NCBI RefSeq assembly: GCF_009764265.1
Contig: NZ_RWIR01000026.1
Location: forward strand, 1 to 64,000
DNA length: 64,000 nucleotides
Origin: Pseudomonas sp. PB101
GTDB lineage: Bacteria > Pseudomonadota > Gammaproteobacteria > Pseudomonadales > Pseudomonadaceae
Direction of reading: 5' to 3'
The stretch's first letter is position 1. The number at the start of each line of letters is the position of its first letter. Of this stretch, positions 9,487 to 22,533 are shown piece after piece. A program made the translations under genes and the position numbers. Below the pieces are notes generated by a model, which worked only from the letters and a program-made list of their open reading frames with translations, was not told the DNA's origin and searched no databases.

Positions 9487-10011
9487 TCACAGGTACGCCG
9501 CATTGGCCGCATCGAGGCGATCCTGGGCGCGCAGGATCAATTCGCAGAATTCGCGCGCGGCACCTTCGCCGCCACGGGCAAGGGTGATGCCGTGAGCGTG
9601 TTCGCGCACGAAGCCGGCGGCATTGGCCACCGCCATGCCCAGGCCGACGCGGCGAATCACCGGCAGGTCCGGCAGGTCGTCGCCCAGGTAGGCCACCTGT
9701 TCATAGCTCAGGTTCAACTGGGCCAACAGTTCGTCGAGCACCACCAGTTTGTCTTCGCGGCCCTGATACAGGTGCGGGATGCCGAGGTTCCTGGCTCGCC
9801 GCTCGACCACCGGGGTCTTGCGACCGCTGATGATGGCGGTCTGCACGCCGGCGGCCATCAACATCTTGATGCCCTGGCCGTCGAGGGTGTTGAACGTCTT
9901 GAATTCGCTGCCGTCTTCGAGGAAATACAGGCGGCCATCGGTCAGCACGCCATCGACATCGAACACCGCCAGTTTGATCTGTTTGCCGCGTTGCAGCAGG
10001 TCCGCACTCAT
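9487..10011 (-). CDS. kdsC: 3-deoxy-D-manno-octulosonate 8-phosphate phosphatase
   Basis: This 174-residue HAD-superfamily phosphatase carries motif I FDVDGVLTDG (about residues 17-26), motif II Ser/Thr in IISGRK, and motif III GDDLPDLP (about 115-122). It lacks a large cap domain, as KdsC does. It releases phosphate from Kdo 8-phosphate in the Kdo pathway for lipid A core synthesis. Its start meets the kdsD stop, so the two steps of Kdo synthesis are translationally coupled. Confidence 0.95.
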   Translation of the reverse strand: MSADLLQRGKQIKLAVFDVDGVLTDGRLYFLEDGSEFKTFNTLDGQGIKMLMAAGVQTAIISGRKTPVVERRARNLGIPHLYQGREDKLVVLDELLAQLNLSYEQVAYLGDDLPDLPVIRRVGLGMAVANAAGFVREHAHGITLARGGEGAAREFCELILRAQDRLDAANAAYL

Positions 10012-10985
10012 TACATTACTCCTGCACGCAGCAAGTCGTGCATGTTCAGGGCGCCGACCGGGCGGTCTTCGCTGTCGACCACGACCAATGCGTTGATTTT
10101 ATGGTCTTCCATGATTTTCAGCGCTTCGGCGGCGAGCATCTCGGCGCGGGCGGTCTTGCCATGGGCCGTCATGACCTGGTCGATTGTAGCGCTATGGATG
10201 TCGATGCTACGGTCCAGCGTTCGACGCAAGTCACCGTCGGTAAAGATCCCGGCCAGCTTTCCATCGGCTTCCAGGATCACGGTCATGCCCAGGCCCTTGC
10301 GGGTCATTTCCATCAGCGCGTCCTTCAGCAGGGTGCCGCGCTGTACTTGCGGCAACTCTTGCCCGGCGTGCATGACATTTTCCACTTTCAGCAGCAGGCG
10401 TCGGCCCAGGGCACCGCCGGGATGGGAAAAGGCGAAGTCTTCGGCGGTAAAACCACGGGCTTCCAGCAGCGCGACCGCCAGGGCGTCGCCCATGACCAGG
10501 GCGGCGGTGGTCGACGAGGTCGGTGCCAGGTTCAACGGACAGGCTTCGTGTTCGACGTGAACGTTCAGGTTGACCTCGGCGGCCTTGGCCAGCGGCGACT
10601 CAGGGTTGCCGGTCATGCTGATCAACTGAATGCCCAGGCGCTTGATCAACGGCAGCAGGGTCACGATTTCATTGGTGGAGCCGGAATTCGAGAGCGCCAG
10701 AATGATGTCGTCGCGGGTGATCATGCCCATGTCGCCGTGGCTGGCTTCTGCCGGGTGCACAAAAAATGCCGTGGTGCCGGTGCTGGCCAGGGTCGCGGCG
10801 ATCTTGTTGCCGACGTGCCCCGACTTGCCCATGCCGACCACGACCACGCGGCCTTTGCTGGCCAGAATCATCTCGCAAGCGCGTACGAAATCCGCGTCGA
10901 TATGGGGCAGCAGGCCTTGTACGGCTTCTACCTCGAGGCGGATGGTGCGTTGTGCTGATTGAATCAGGTCGCTGGATTGGCTCAT
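10011..10985 (-). CDS. kdsD: D-arabinose 5-phosphate isomerase
   Basis: The 324-residue protein has an N-terminal SIS sugar-isomerase domain (about residues 35-170, with the nucleotide/sugar loop MGKSGHVGNKIAATLAS) and two C-terminal CBS domains (about 200-320). It converts ribulose 5-phosphate to arabinose 5-phosphate, the first committed Kdo step. The ATG at 10985 gives the usual N-terminus (MSQSSDLIQSAQRTI); the longer frame to 11153 enters the divergent promoter region. It is the first gene of the minus-strand operon facing mlaF. Confidence 0.95.
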   Translation of the reverse strand: MSQSSDLIQSAQRTIRLEVEAVQGLLPHIDADFVRACEMILASKGRVVVVGMGKSGHVGNKIAATLASTGTTAFFVHPAEASHGDMGMITRDDIILALSNSGSTNEIVTLLPLIKRLGIQLISMTGNPESPLAKAAEVNLNVHVEHEACPLNLAPTSSTTAALVMGDALAVALLEARGFTAEDFAFSHPGGALGRRLLLKVENVMHAGQELPQVQRGTLLKDALMEMTRKGLGMTVILEADGKLAGIFTDGDLRRTLDRSIDIHSATIDQVMTAHGKTARAEMLAAEALKIMEDHKINALVVVDSEDRPVGALNMHDLLRAGVM

Positions 10986-11261
10986 GTCAGAAATCGTATA
11001 GCCTGATGAAAAGGCGGCGATTATAGCGGTAATGATCGAATCCCTCACGCAAGTTCGTCGCGCATTGTCATTCCTTGTTACCCGAAACCCTCTAAATGGG
11101 CCTTTCAACCGCTCATGCAGTCGAATATGGCTCGGCTTTGGCCTTGGGCGCACAGCCTTTGCAGTGATATAGTTCGCCGCCAGTTCGGCCTGCCCGGGAG
11201 GTATGTGCTTTCGTCAGAAAGCCAGGCGTCCGAGTGAGAGGCTGCATCGCAAGGAGTTTAG

Positions 11262-12071
11262 ATGAGTGCCGATAACGCCTACGCGGTCGAGCTGAAGGGA
11301 CTGTCCTTCAAGCGCGGTGCGCGCAGCATTTTCAATAATGTCGATATCCGTATCCCGCGCGGCAAGGTCACCGGCATCATGGGGCCTTCCGGGTGCGGCA
11401 AGACTACGCTTCTGCGTCTGATGGGCGCCCAGCTGCGCCCCACCAAGGGCGAAGTCTGGGTCAACGGTCAGAATCTGCCGAAACTGTCACGCAGCGACCT
11501 GTTCGATGCGCGCAAGCATATGGGCGTGCTTTTTCAGAGCGGTGCACTGTTTACCGACCTTGATGTCTTCGAGAACGTCGCTTTTCCGTTGCGCGTTCAT
11601 ACGCAACTGCCGGAAGAAATGATCCGCGACATCGTCCTGCTCAAGCTGCAGGCCGTGGGTTTGCGGGGCGCCATCGAGCTGATGCCCGACGAGCTTTCCG
11701 GCGGCATGAAGCGCCGTGTTGCGCTGGCCCGGGCGATTGCGCTCGATCCACAGATCCTCATGTACGACGAGCCCTTTGTCGGCCAGGACCCCATCGCCAT
11801 GGGCGTTCTGGTGCGCCTGATTCGTTTGCTCAACGATGCGCTGGGCATCACCAGCATCGTGGTGTCCCACGATCTGGCCGAGACCGCGAGCATTGCCGAT
11901 TACATTTATGTGGTGGGCGATGGTCAGGTGTTGGGGCAGGGGACCCCGGACGAGCTGATGAACTCGGATGAACCGCGCATTCGTCAGTTCATGACCGGCG
12001 AACCCGACGGCCCGGTTCCGTACCACTTTCCAGCGACGGATTACCGCGCAGATCTTCTGGGGAAGCGCTGA
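11262..12071 (+). CDS. mlaF: MlaF, ATPase of the phospholipid transporter
   Basis: The 269-residue ABC ATPase has Walker [10 protein letters not shown] (about residues 41-49), signature [15 protein letters not shown] and Walker [14 protein letters not shown]. With MlaE, MlaD and MlaB it forms the inner-membrane Mla complex that keeps the outer leaflet of the outer membrane free of phospholipid. AAGGAG precedes the ATG. It opens the operon mlaFEDCB, divergent from kdsD across about 276 bases that must hold both promoters. Its stop overlaps the mlaE start. Confidence 0.95.
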   Translation: MSADNAYAVELKGLSFKRGARSIFNNVDIRIPRGKVTGIMGPSGCGKTTLLRLMGAQLRPTKGEVWVNGQNLPKLSRSDLFDARKHMGVLFQSGALFTDLDVFENVAFPLRVHTQLPEEMIRDIVLLKLQAVGLRGAIELMPDELSGGMKRRVALARAIALDPQILMYDEPFVGQDPIAMGVLVRLIRLLNDALGITSIVVSHDLAETASIADYIYVVGDGQVLGQGTPDELMNSDEPRIRQFMTGEPDGPVPYHFPATDYRADLLGKR

Positions 12072-12868
12072 TGCGCAGAATTTCATTGATGGAGCGCATT
12101 CGCCGCTTCGGCCAGGCCGGCATCGACGTAATGGCGGTGTTCGGGCGCTCGGCACTGTTTCTGTTCCATGCCCTGCTCGGGCGCGGCGGTATCGGTGGCG
12201 GTTTCGGGCTGCTGGTCAAACAACTGCATTCGGTGGGCGTGATGTCCCTGGTGATCATCGTGGTCTCCGGGGTGTTCATCGGCATGGTGCTGGCGCTGCA
12301 GGGCTTCAACATCCTTTCCAGCTATGGTTCGGAGCAGGCTGTCGGGCAGATGGTTGCGCTGACGCTGCTGCGTGAACTGGGGCCGGTGGTGACCGCTTTG
12401 CTCTTCGCCGGGCGCGCAGGTTCGGCGCTGACTGCTGAAATCGGCAACATGAAGTCCACCGAGCAGCTGTCCAGCCTGGAGATGATCGGGGTTGACCCGC
12501 TCAAGTACATCATTGCGCCACGCTTGTGGGCCGGTTTCATTTCCCTGCCGGTGCTGGCGATGATTTTCAGCGTGGTGGGCATCTGGGGCGGCTCGTGGGT
12601 GGCTGTCGACTGGCTGGGGGTCTATGAAGGTTCCTACTGGTCGAACATGCAGAACAGCGTGACGTTCTCCGACGATGTGCTCAACGGGATCATAAAAAGC
12701 ATCGTCTTTGCCTTTGTCGTGACCTGGATCGCCGTATTCCAAGGCTATGACTGCGAACCCACTTCCGAGGGGATCAGTCGTGCCACTACCAAGACCGTTG
12801 TCTATGCCTCGTTGGCAGTGCTCGGCCTGGACTTTATTCTGACCGCCTTGATGTTTGGAGATTTCTGA
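12071..12868 (+). CDS. mlaE: MlaE, permease of the phospholipid transporter
   Basis: This 265-residue MlaE/YrbE-family permease has about five to six hydrophobic segments and the conserved [23 protein letters not shown] stretch near residues 97-119. It forms the membrane channel of the Mla complex. Start and stop overlap the neighbouring mlaF and mlaD codons (TGATG), so the operon is translationally coupled. Confidence 0.95.
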   Translation: MRRISLMERIRRFGQAGIDVMAVFGRSALFLFHALLGRGGIGGGFGLLVKQLHSVGVMSLVIIVVSGVFIGMVLALQGFNILSSYGSEQAVGQMVALTLLRELGPVVTALLFAGRAGSALTAEIGNMKSTEQLSSLEMIGVDPLKYIIAPRLWAGFISLPVLAMIFSVVGIWGGSWVAVDWLGVYEGSYWSNMQNSVTFSDDVLNGIIKSIVFAFVVTWIAVFQGYDCEPTSEGISRATTKTVVYASLAVLGLDFILTALMFGDF

Positions 12869-13335
12869 TGCAAAACCGCACCCTGGAAATCGGTGTCGGC
12901 CTTTTCTTGCTGGCCGGCATCCTGGCTTTGCTCTTGTTGGCGTTGCGTGTCAGCGGCCTGTCCCCGACTCCGAGCACCGACACCTATAAACTTTATGCCT
13001 ACTTCGACAATATCGCCGGTTTGACTGTCAGAGCAAAGGTGACCATGGCCGGTGTGACCATCGGCAAGGTCACGGCCATCGATCTGGATCGCGACAGCTT
13101 TACCGGTCGGGTGACCATGCAGCTGGAAAAACGCATCGATAATCTGCCGGCGGACTCCACTGCATCTATCCTGACCGCTGGCCTGTTGGGCGAGAAGTAC
13201 ATCGGTATCAGCGTTGGCGGGGAAGACGCCCTGCTCAAGGATGGTGGAACCATCCATGACACGCAGTCATCGCTGGTGCTCGAGGACCTGATCGGTAAAT
13301 TCCTGCTCAATACCGTTAGCAAAGAAGCTAAATGA
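12868..13335 (+). CDS. mlaD: MlaD, MCE-domain lipid-binding protein
   Basis: The 155-residue protein has one N-terminal membrane anchor (residues about 7-27) and an MCE domain (about 38-115) with the motif YFDNIAGLTVRAKVTMAGV. MlaD hexamers sit on MlaE and hold the hydrophobic tunnel for phospholipid. Length is normal for pseudomonads. It overlaps mlaE by one base and is followed 11 bases later by mlaC. Confidence 0.95.
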   Translation: MQNRTLEIGVGLFLLAGILALLLLALRVSGLSPTPSTDTYKLYAYFDNIAGLTVRAKVTMAGVTIGKVTAIDLDRDSFTGRVTMQLEKRIDNLPADSTASILTAGLLGEKYIGISVGGEDALLKDGGTIHDTQSSLVLEDLIGKFLLNTVSKEAK

Positions 13336-13346
13336 GGAACTGCTAA

Positions 13347-13988
13347 ATGATCTCTATCTTGCGACGTGGCCTGTTGGTATTGCTCGCGGCACTGCCGCTG
13401 GTGGCCAACGCTGTGGCGGCGCCTTCGGCGCATGAACTGGTACAGGACACTACCAACCGGTTGCTCGCCGACCTGGCGGCCAACAAGGAAAAGTACAAGC
13501 AGGATCCGCAGGATTTCTATACGGCGCTGGACACCATCGTCGGGCCGGTCGTGGATGCCGAGGGTATTTCCAAGAGCATCATGACGGTCAAGTACTCGAA
13601 GAAAGCATCTCCTGCGCAGATGAAGACCTTCGAAGAGAACTTCAAGAAAGGCCTGTTCCAGTTCTATGGCAATGCCTTGCTGGAGTACAACAACCAGGGC
13701 ATCACCGTTGATCCGGCCAAGGACGAGTCGGGCGACCGCACCAGCGTCGGCATGACCGTCAAGGGCAGCAGCGGTGCGATCTATCCGGTGTCCTACACCA
13801 TGGAAAAGATCAACGGCGAGTGGAAACTGCGTAACGTCATCATCAACGGCATCAACATCGGCAAGCTGTTCCGCGATCAGTTCGCCGATGCGATGCAGCG
13901 CAATGGCAACGACCTGGACAAGACCATCAACGGTTGGGCCGGGGAAGTCGCCAAGGCCAAGGAATCCACCGAGAACAAAACCCAATGA
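13347..13988 (+). CDS. mlaC: MlaC, periplasmic phospholipid carrier
   Basis: The 213-residue protein has a Sec signal peptide (residues 1 to about 25, cleavage after ANAVAA) and a Tol_Tol_Ttg2/MlaC domain. It shuttles phospholipid between the outer-membrane MlaA and the inner-membrane MlaFEDB complex. MlaA is not in this window. The stop overlaps the mlaB ATG (ATGA). Confidence 0.95.
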   Translation: MISILRRGLLVLLAALPLVANAVAAPSAHELVQDTTNRLLADLAANKEKYKQDPQDFYTALDTIVGPVVDAEGISKSIMTVKYSKKASPAQMKTFEENFKKGLFQFYGNALLEYNNQGITVDPAKDESGDRTSVGMTVKGSSGAIYPVSYTMEKINGEWKLRNVIINGINIGKLFRDQFADAMQRNGNDLDKTINGWAGEVAKAKESTENKTQ

Positions 13989-14290
13989 GTGAGTCGGCAC
14001 TCCGGATGGACGAAGCGGGCGAGCTGCGACTCAGTGGCGTGCTGGATTACCGTACCGGCCCTGGCCTGCGTGAGCAGGGCAAGGTGCTGATCAAGGCCAG
14101 CAAGGCCGCGGCGCTGGTGGTCGATTGTTCGGCGGTGACCAAGTCCAGCAGTGTCGGCTTGTCGCTGCTGCTGTGCTTTATCCGCGATGCGCAGGCTGCC
14201 GGCAAGGCCCTGAGCATCCGTGGAATGCCGGAAGACATGCGTGAAATCGCTCAGGTCAGCGAGCTGACCGAGCTGTTGGCGCATCCCTAA
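13985..14290 (+). CDS. mlaB: MlaB, STAS-domain subunit of the Mla complex
   Basis: The 101-residue protein is a STAS domain with the conserved VVDCSAVTKSSSVGLSLLL segment (about residues 38-56), equivalent to the anti-sigma-antagonist loop. In the Mla complex it binds MlaF and stabilises the ATPase. The ATG at 13985 overlaps the mlaC stop, which identifies the start over a longer frame within mlaC. Confidence 0.93.
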   Translation: MSESALRMDEAGELRLSGVLDYRTGPGLREQGKVLIKASKAAALVVDCSAVTKSSSVGLSLLLCFIRDAQAAGKALSIRGMPEDMREIAQVSELTELLAHP

Positions 14291-14305
14291 CCCGCATCTA
14301 TAAAG

Positions 14306-14358
14306 AAGCCCCCCGTCAGAGTCCTGCTCCGCGGGGTTCGCAGGCGCGGGGCTTTTTT
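14306..14358 (+). terminator. Rho-independent terminator after mlaB
   Basis: An imperfect GC hairpin (AAGCCCC pairing with the GGGGCTT end) is followed by a run of six T. It ends the mlaFEDCB transcript and lies just ahead of ibaG. Confidence 0.75.
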
Positions 14359-14404
14359 GTATGATGTCCGACCCGCGCGCACAGGGCGCCGATTGAGGTT
14401 GAGC

Positions 14405-15932
<1,528 letters not shown>

Positions 15933-15978
15933 TTCCTGCTGCATGGGCACAGGGAGGTGCCTGCTGAATGTTGTATGT

Positions 15979-15997
15979 CGAGCCGGTTTCCGGCTCG
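15979..15997 (+). other. Perfect hairpin between murA and hisG
   Basis: CGAGCCGG and CCGGCTCG surround a TTT loop. No T-run follows, so it is not a classical terminator. It could be an mRNA processing or stability element in the murA-hisG spacer. Function is not known. Confidence 0.5.
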
Positions 15998-16059
15998 ATG
16001 CGTGTCCGGCGCCGATTGCGACCGGGCATAAGATTCCTGATTAAGGGCTGACGTTTCCC

Positions 16060-16695
16060 ATGCTGACTATCGCACTGTCCAAGGGCCGCATCCTTGACGA
16101 CACTTTGCCGCTTCTGGCTGAAGCAGGCATCGTGCCGACCGAGAATCCGGACAAGAGCCGCAAGCTGATCATCCCCACGACCCAGGACGATGTTCGTCTG
16201 CTGATCGTGCGTGCCACCGATGTGCCGACCTATGTCGAGCACGGTGCCGCCGACCTCGGTGTCGCCGGTAAAGATGTGCTGATGGAATACGGCGGCCAGG
16301 GCCTGTACGAGCCGCTGGATTTGCAGATTGCCCAGTGCAAGCTGATGACCGCCGGTAAAGTCGGCGCAATCGAGCCCAAGGGCCGTCTGCGCATCGCCAC
16401 CAAGTTCGTCAACGTAGCCAAGCGCTATTACGCCGAACAGGGCCGTCAGGTCGACATCATCAAGCTCTATGGTTCGATGGAACTGGCGCCGCTGATCGGT
16501 CTGGCGGACAAGATCATCGACGTGGTCGACACCGGTAACACGCTGCGGGCCAACGGCCTGGAGCCACAGGATTTCATCGCGGCCATCAGCTCCCGGTTGA
16601 TCGTCAACAAGGCTTCGATGAAGATGCAGCACGCCCGTATCCAGGCGTTGATCGACACCCTGCGCAAGGCAGTGGAGTCTCGACACCGCGGCTGA
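16060..16695 (+). CDS. hisG: ATP phosphoribosyltransferase, short catalytic form
   Basis: The 211-residue protein is the short form of HisG, without the C-terminal regulatory domain. It joins ATP and PRPP in the first histidine step and needs the HisZ subunit, which is not in this window. The PRPP-binding segment lies at [13 protein letters not shown] near residues 151-163. hisD and hisC follow, but hisG is separated from hisD by a terminator-like hairpin, so stoichiometry may be uneven. Confidence 0.96.
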   Translation: MLTIALSKGRILDDTLPLLAEAGIVPTENPDKSRKLIIPTTQDDVRLLIVRATDVPTYVEHGAADLGVAGKDVLMEYGGQGLYEPLDLQIAQCKLMTAGKVGAIEPKGRLRIATKFVNVAKRYYAEQGRQVDIIKLYGSMELAPLIGLADKIIDVVDTGNTLRANGLEPQDFIAAISSRLIVNKASMKMQHARIQALIDTLRKAVESRHRG

Positions 16696-16750
16696 TTCAC
16701 CTGCGCGACGTTAAGTCGCGCCCGTCTATCCGCCTCATAGCCAGAATTCT

Positions 16751-16797
16751 CAGGTGCCCAAGCGGATGGAGTGCTAGCTTCGGGCGCCTGAGTTTTT
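16751..16797 (+). terminator. Terminator-like hairpin between hisG and hisD
   Basis: A 13-14-base stem, CAGGTGCCCAAGC pairing with GCTTCGGGCGCCTG with one bulge and one wobble, encloses a loop of about 13 bases and is followed by AGTTTTTG. It looks like a Rho-independent terminator or attenuator inside the his cluster. No His-rich leader peptide was seen beside it. Confidence 0.65.
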
Positions 16798-16820
16798 GCC
16801 ATTCCTATGAGGCTCTCGCT

Positions 16821-18146
16821 ATGACCGCACCGACTGCAATTCGCCGACTCAACGCTGCTGACCCGGATTTCGCGCATCATCTGGATCATCTGCTGAGCTG
16901 GGAAAGTGTGTCTGACGACTCGGTCAATCAGCGGGTGCTGGACATCATCAAGGCCGTGCGTGAGCGTGGCGACGCGGCACTGGTGGACTTCACCCGCCAG
17001 TTCGATGGGCTGGACGTGAAGTCCATGGCCGACCTGATCCTGCCGCGCGAGCGTCTGGAACTGGCGCTGACCCGCATCACCGTGCCTCAGCGCGAAGCAC
17101 TGGAAGTCGCCGCAGCCCGCGTACGCAGCTACCACGAGAAGCAGAAGCAGGACTCCTGGAGCTACACCGAAGCCGACGGCACCGTACTGGGCCAGAAAGT
17201 CACGCCGCTGGACCGCGCCGGCCTGTACGTGCCGGGCGGCAAGGCGTCGTACCCGTCGTCGGTGCTGATGAACGCGATTCCGGCCAAGGTCGCCGGCGTC
17301 ACCGAAGTGGTCATGGTCGTTCCGACCCCGCGCGGTGAAATCAACGAGCTGGTGTTGGCCGCTGCCTGCATCGCCGGCGTCGACCGCGTGTTCACCATCG
17401 GTGGCGCTCAAGCCGTTGCCGCTTTGGCTTACGGCACCGAAAGCGTGCCGAAGGTCGACAAGGTGGTCGGCCCGGGCAACATCTATGTCGCCACCGCCAA
17501 GCGCCACGTGTTCGGCCAGGTCGGAATCGACATGATCGCCGGCCCTTCGGAAATCCTCGTGGTGTGCGACGGCCAGACCGATCCCGACTGGATCGCCATG
17601 GACCTGTTCTCCCAGGCCGAGCACGATGAAGACGCCCAGGCCATTCTGGTCAGCCCCGACGCCGAGTTCCTCGACAGGGTCGCGGCCAGCATCGCTAAAC
17701 TGATGCCGACCATGGAACGTGCCGCGATCATCGAAACTTCGATCAACGGCCGTGGTGCACTGATCAAGGTTCGTGACATGGAGCAAGCCATCGAAGTGGC
17801 CAACCGCATCGCGCCGGAGCACCTCGAATTGTCCGTTGCCGATCCACAGGCCTGGCTGCCGCAAATCCGCCACGCCGGCGCGATCTTCATGGGCCGTCAC
17901 ACGTCCGAAGCTCTGGGCGACTATTGCGCAGGCCCGAACCACGTGTTGCCGACTTCCGGCACCGCGCGTTTCTCCTCGCCACTGGGTGTGTACGACTTCC
18001 AGAAACGCTCGTCGATCATCTTCTGCTCCGAGCAGGGCGCATCCGAGTTGGGCAAGACCGCTTCCGTGCTGGCCCGTGGCGAGTCGTTGACCGCCCACGC
18101 CCGCAGTGCTGAATACCGCATCGTTGACGACAAGCAGGGGAACTGA
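16821..18146 (+). CDS. hisD: Histidinol dehydrogenase
   Basis: The 441-residue enzyme oxidises L-histidinol twice, using NAD, to L-histidine. The family signature runs through [24 protein letters not shown] (near residues 236-259), with zinc ligands including the His of [19 protein letters not shown]. It is followed two bases later by hisC, so the two are co-translated. Length is typical. Confidence 0.97.
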   Translation: MTAPTAIRRLNAADPDFAHHLDHLLSWESVSDDSVNQRVLDIIKAVRERGDAALVDFTRQFDGLDVKSMADLILPRERLELALTRITVPQREALEVAAARVRSYHEKQKQDSWSYTEADGTVLGQKVTPLDRAGLYVPGGKASYPSSVLMNAIPAKVAGVTEVVMVVPTPRGEINELVLAAACIAGVDRVFTIGGAQAVAALAYGTESVPKVDKVVGPGNIYVATAKRHVFGQVGIDMIAGPSEILVVCDGQTDPDWIAMDLFSQAEHDEDAQAILVSPDAEFLDRVAASIAKLMPTMERAAIIETSINGRGALIKVRDMEQAIEVANRIAPEHLELSVADPQAWLPQIRHAGAIFMGRHTSEALGDYCAGPNHVLPTSGTARFSSPLGVYDFQKRSSIIFCSEQGASELGKTASVLARGESLTAHARSAEYRIVDDKQGN

Positions 18147-18148
18147 AC

Positions 18149-19201
18149 ATGAGTAAATTCTGGAGCCCGTTCGTCAAGAATCTGGTGCCTTATGTGCCGG
18201 GCGAACAGCCGAAGCTGGCGAAACTGGTCAAGCTCAATACCAATGAAAACCCGTACGGTCCATCGCCCAAGGCCTTGGCTGCGATGCAAACCGAACTCAA
18301 TGACAGCCTGCGCCTGTACCCGGACCCGAACAGCGATCTGCTGAAGAATGCGGTCGCCAAATACTACGGCGTGCAGAGCAACCAGGTGTTTCTCGGCAAC
18401 GGCTCCGATGAAGTGCTGGCGCACATCTTCCACGGCTTGCTGCAGCACGATCAGCCGCTGTTGTTCCCGGACATCAGCTACAGCTTCTACCCGGTCTACT
18501 GCGGGTTGTACGGCATCAAGTTCGACGCGGTGCCGCTGGACGAGCAATTCCGGATCGACCCGGCGGACTACGCCAGGCCGAACGGCGGGATCATCTTCCC
18601 CAACCCGAACGCCCCGACTGGCTGCCTGCTGGCGCTGGAAGCGGTGGAGCAGATCCTCAAGGCCAGCCCGGATTCGGTGGTCGTGGTGGACGAGGCTTAC
18701 ATCGATTTCGGCGGCGAGACGGCAATCACGCTGGTCGATCGTTACCCGAACCTGCTGGTGACCCAGACCCTGTCCAAGTCCCGTTCACTGGCCGGCTTGC
18801 GGGTTGGCCTGGCGGTGGGGCATCCGGACCTGATCGAGGCGCTTGAGCGGATCAAGAACAGCTTCAACTCCTATCCGCTGGACCGCATGGCGAATGTCGG
18901 CGCTGCTGCCGCGTTCGAGGATCGCGAGTATTTCGAAAAGACCTGCCGGTTGGTGATCGAGAGTCGAGAGAAGGTCGTTGCGCAGCTTGAGGAGAAGGGT
19001 TTTGAAGTACTGCCATCGGCGGCGAACTTCATCTTTGCCCGTCACCCTCGGCACGATGCGGCGGGGCTTGCGGCGAAGTTGCGCGAGCAAGGCGTGATCG
19101 TCCGGCACTTCAAGCAGGAGCGGATTGCGCAGTTCCTGCGGATCAGCATCGGCACGCCAGAGCAGAATCAGGCGCTGATCGACGGCCTGGGCGACCTCTA
19201 A
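18149..19201 (+). CDS. hisC: Histidinol-phosphate aminotransferase
   Basis: This 350-residue class I/II PLP aminotransferase has the PLP-binding lysine in [17 protein letters not shown] (near residue 210) and the N-terminal [11 protein letters not shown] motif. It converts imidazole-acetol phosphate to histidinol phosphate. Pseudomonads often carry a second hisC; this copy in the hisGDC cluster is the one expected to serve histidine synthesis. A REP pair follows. Confidence 0.95.
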   Translation: MSKFWSPFVKNLVPYVPGEQPKLAKLVKLNTNENPYGPSPKALAAMQTELNDSLRLYPDPNSDLLKNAVAKYYGVQSNQVFLGNGSDEVLAHIFHGLLQHDQPLLFPDISYSFYPVYCGLYGIKFDAVPLDEQFRIDPADYARPNGGIIFPNPNAPTGCLLALEAVEQILKASPDSVVVVDEAYIDFGGETAITLVDRYPNLLVTQTLSKSRSLAGLRVGLAVGHPDLIEALERIKNSFNSYPLDRMANVGAAAAFEDREYFEKTCRLVIESREKVVAQLEEKGFEVLPSAANFIFARHPRHDAAGLAAKLREQGVIVRHFKQERIAQFLRISIGTPEQNQALIDGLGDL

Positions 19202-19217
19202 AGCACCTTTATCCCCT

Positions 19218-19307
19218 TGTGGGAGCGTGGCTTGCCCGCGATGAACGATAACGCGGTATAGCTGATACACCGCGGTGTTCCTATCGCGGGCAAGCCACGC
19301 TCCCACA
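19218..19307. repeat. REP inverted pair (GGGAGCGTGGCTTGCCCGCG type)
   Basis: Two perfect 25-base arms (19218-19242 and 19283-19307) are inverted about a 40-base centre. The pair lies between the convergent hisC and algW genes. It is a typical two-REP (BIME-like) unit. Confidence 0.9.
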
Positions 19308-19324
19308 GGACATGTGTCGCCTGC

Positions 19325-20485
<1,161 letters not shown>

Positions 20486-20588
20486 TAAGCACGTCCTGAG
20501 AGAGTTGCAGGCGGTATGAGACCGCTCATAATGACGCGCATTATACGAGGCCGCACGCGCCTCTGAACGGGATATTTAGGAGTCTTTT

Positions 20589-21347
20589 ATGGCCGTCGCC
20601 CTGAGCACCCTCGTCGAAGAAGCCGACCGCTACCTCAACAGCGCCAAAATCGCCGATTACTGCCCCAACGGCCTGCAGGTCGAGGGGCGGCCGCAAGTGA
20701 TGCGCATTGTCAGTGGCGTCACCGCCAGCCAGGCATTGCTCGACGCCGCCGTGCAGGCCAATGCCGATCTGGTGCTGGTGCATCATGGCTATTTCTGGAA
20801 GGGCGAGAACCCGTGCATCACCGGTATGAAGCAGCGCCGCTTGAAGACCCTGCTCAAGCACGATATCAGCCTGTTGTCCTATCACCTGCCGCTGGATCTG
20901 CACCCGGATGTCGGCAATAACGTGCAGCTTGCACGCCAGCTCGACATCACCGTCGAAGGCCCGCTGGACCCGGACAACCTGAAGATTGTCGGCCTGGTCG
21001 GCTCGCTGAATGAACCGATGATGCCCCGGGATTTCGCCCGGCGCGTCCAGGAAGTCATGGGTCGTGAGCCGTTGCTGATCGAAGGCAGCGCCATGATCCG
21101 CCGCGTCGGCTGGTGTACCGGTGGCGGCCAGGGTTACATCGATCAGGCCATTTCGGCCGGCGTTGACCTCTACCTCAGCGGCGAGGCCTCCGAGCAAACC
21201 TTCCACAGTGCCCGGGAAAACGACATCAGCTTCATCGCCGCCGGTCACCATGCCACCGAGCGCTACGGCGTTCAGGCGCTGGGGGATTACCTGGCGCGGC
21301 GCTTTGCGCTGGAGCACATCTTCATCGATTGCCCGAATCCGATCTGA
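20589..21347 (+). CDS. NIF3/YbgI-family protein (DUF34), GTP cyclohydrolase-like fold
   Basis: The 252-residue protein belongs to the NIF3/YbgI family, dinuclear-metal hexameric toroids. Metal-binding histidines are visible in LVLVHHGYFW (about residues 61-70) and AAGHHATERYG near 220-230. The family is nearly universal but its physiological role is not settled; metal insertion and GTP cyclohydrolase activities have been suggested. It lies divergent from algW, with promoters in the 100-base gap. Confidence 0.9.
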   Translation: MAVALSTLVEEADRYLNSAKIADYCPNGLQVEGRPQVMRIVSGVTASQALLDAAVQANADLVLVHHGYFWKGENPCITGMKQRRLKTLLKHDISLLSYHLPLDLHPDVGNNVQLARQLDITVEGPLDPDNLKIVGLVGSLNEPMMPRDFARRVQEVMGREPLLIEGSAMIRRVGWCTGGGQGYIDQAISAGVDLYLSGEASEQTFHSARENDISFIAAGHHATERYGVQALGDYLARRFALEHIFIDCPNPI

Positions 21348-21362
21348 CGAAACACCATCCCC

Positions 21363-21460
21363 GTAGGAGCGAGCCTGCTCGCGATGAACCTGAGAACACC
21401 GCGGGGTGTCAGGCTCCCAGCGTTATCGTTGACGACCATCGCGAGCAGGCTCGCTCCTAC
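21363..21460. repeat. REP inverted pair (GGAGCGAGCCTGCTCGCG type)
   Basis: Arms of 23 bases at 21363-21385 and 21438-21460 are perfect inverted copies. It lies between the NIF3-like gene and the cysD promoter region. Confidence 0.9.
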
Positions 21461-21606
21461 AGGGGGCGTGTTTGGCCCAAACGCGGGGGCATATTCATAT
21501 GCTCTTTCGATCTAGTTGGCGTCCTGATTAGAAGAGGTCGCTGTGCTAGGATCCCCGCTCGAACACGGCCCGCTGGCCGTTCATAAGAAAGCTTTCGTGA
21601 GTAGCC

Positions 21607-22524
21607 ATGGTCGACAAACTGACGCATCTGAAACAGCTGGAGGCGGAAAGCATCCACATCATCCGCGAGGTGGCCGCCGAGTTCGACAACCCGGTGATGC
21701 TGTACTCCATCGGTAAAGACTCCGCCGTGATGCTGCATCTGGCACGCAAGGCGTTCTTCCCGGGCAAGCTGCCGTTTCCGGTGATGCACGTCGACACTCG
21801 CTGGAAATTCCAGGAGATGTACGCCTTTCGCGACAAAATGGTCGCCGAGCTTGGTCTCGACCTGATCACCCACGTCAACCCGGACGGCGTGGCGCAGAAC
21901 ATCAACCCGTTCACCCACGGCAGCGCCAAGCACACCGACATCATGAAGACCGAGGGCCTCAAGCAGGCACTCGACAAGTATGGTTTCGACGCAGCTTTCG
22001 GCGGCGCCCGTCGCGATGAAGAGAAATCCCGCGCCAAAGAGCGCGTGTACTCGTTCCGCGACAGCAAGCACCGCTGGGACCCGAAAAACCAGCGCCCCGA
22101 GCTGTGGAACGTCTACAACGGCAAGGTCAACAAGGGCGAGTCGATCCGTGTCTTCCCGCTGTCGAACTGGACCGAGCTGGACATCTGGCAGTACATCTAT
22201 CTGGAAGGCATCCCGATCGTCCCGCTGTACTTCGCCGCCGAGCGTGAAGTCATCGAGAAGAACGGCACGCTGATCATGATCGACGACGAGCGCATCCTCG
22301 AACATCTGAGCGATGAAGACAAAGCCCGCATCGTCAAAAAGAAAGTGCGTTTCCGTACCCTTGGTTGCTACCCGTTGACGGGCGCGGTGGAGTCCGAGGC
22401 CGAAAGCCTCACGGACATCATTCAGGAAATGCTCCTGACGCGAACTTCCGAGCGCCAGGGCCGTGTCATCGACCACGATGGCGCAGGCTCCATGGAAGAC
22501 AAAAAACGTCAGGGTTATTTCTAA
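21607..22524 (+). CDS. cysD: Sulfate adenylyltransferase subunit 2
   Basis: The 305-residue protein is the PP-loop subunit of ATP sulfurylase; the pyrophosphatase loop is [13 protein letters not shown] (about residues 29-41). With CysN it makes adenosine 5'-phosphosulfate from sulfate and ATP, powered by GTP. It is followed 9 bases later by cysNC. The 146 bases before it, between a REP pair and the ATG, probably hold a CysB-responsive promoter, though no site could be named. Confidence 0.97.
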   Translation: MVDKLTHLKQLEAESIHIIREVAAEFDNPVMLYSIGKDSAVMLHLARKAFFPGKLPFPVMHVDTRWKFQEMYAFRDKMVAELGLDLITHVNPDGVAQNINPFTHGSAKHTDIMKTEGLKQALDKYGFDAAFGGARRDEEKSRAKERVYSFRDSKHRWDPKNQRPELWNVYNGKVNKGESIRVFPLSNWTELDIWQYIYLEGIPIVPLYFAAEREVIEKNGTLIMIDDERILEHLSDEDKARIVKKKVRFRTLGCYPLTGAVESEAESLTDIIQEMLLTRTSERQGRVIDHDGAGSMEDKKRQGYF

Positions 22525-22533
22525 GGGGTTGTC

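Noticed and set aside
16467..18098. 543-codon frame antisense to hisG and hisD
   Set aside because: Shadow frame; runs through the his genes and the terminator hairpin with no family features.
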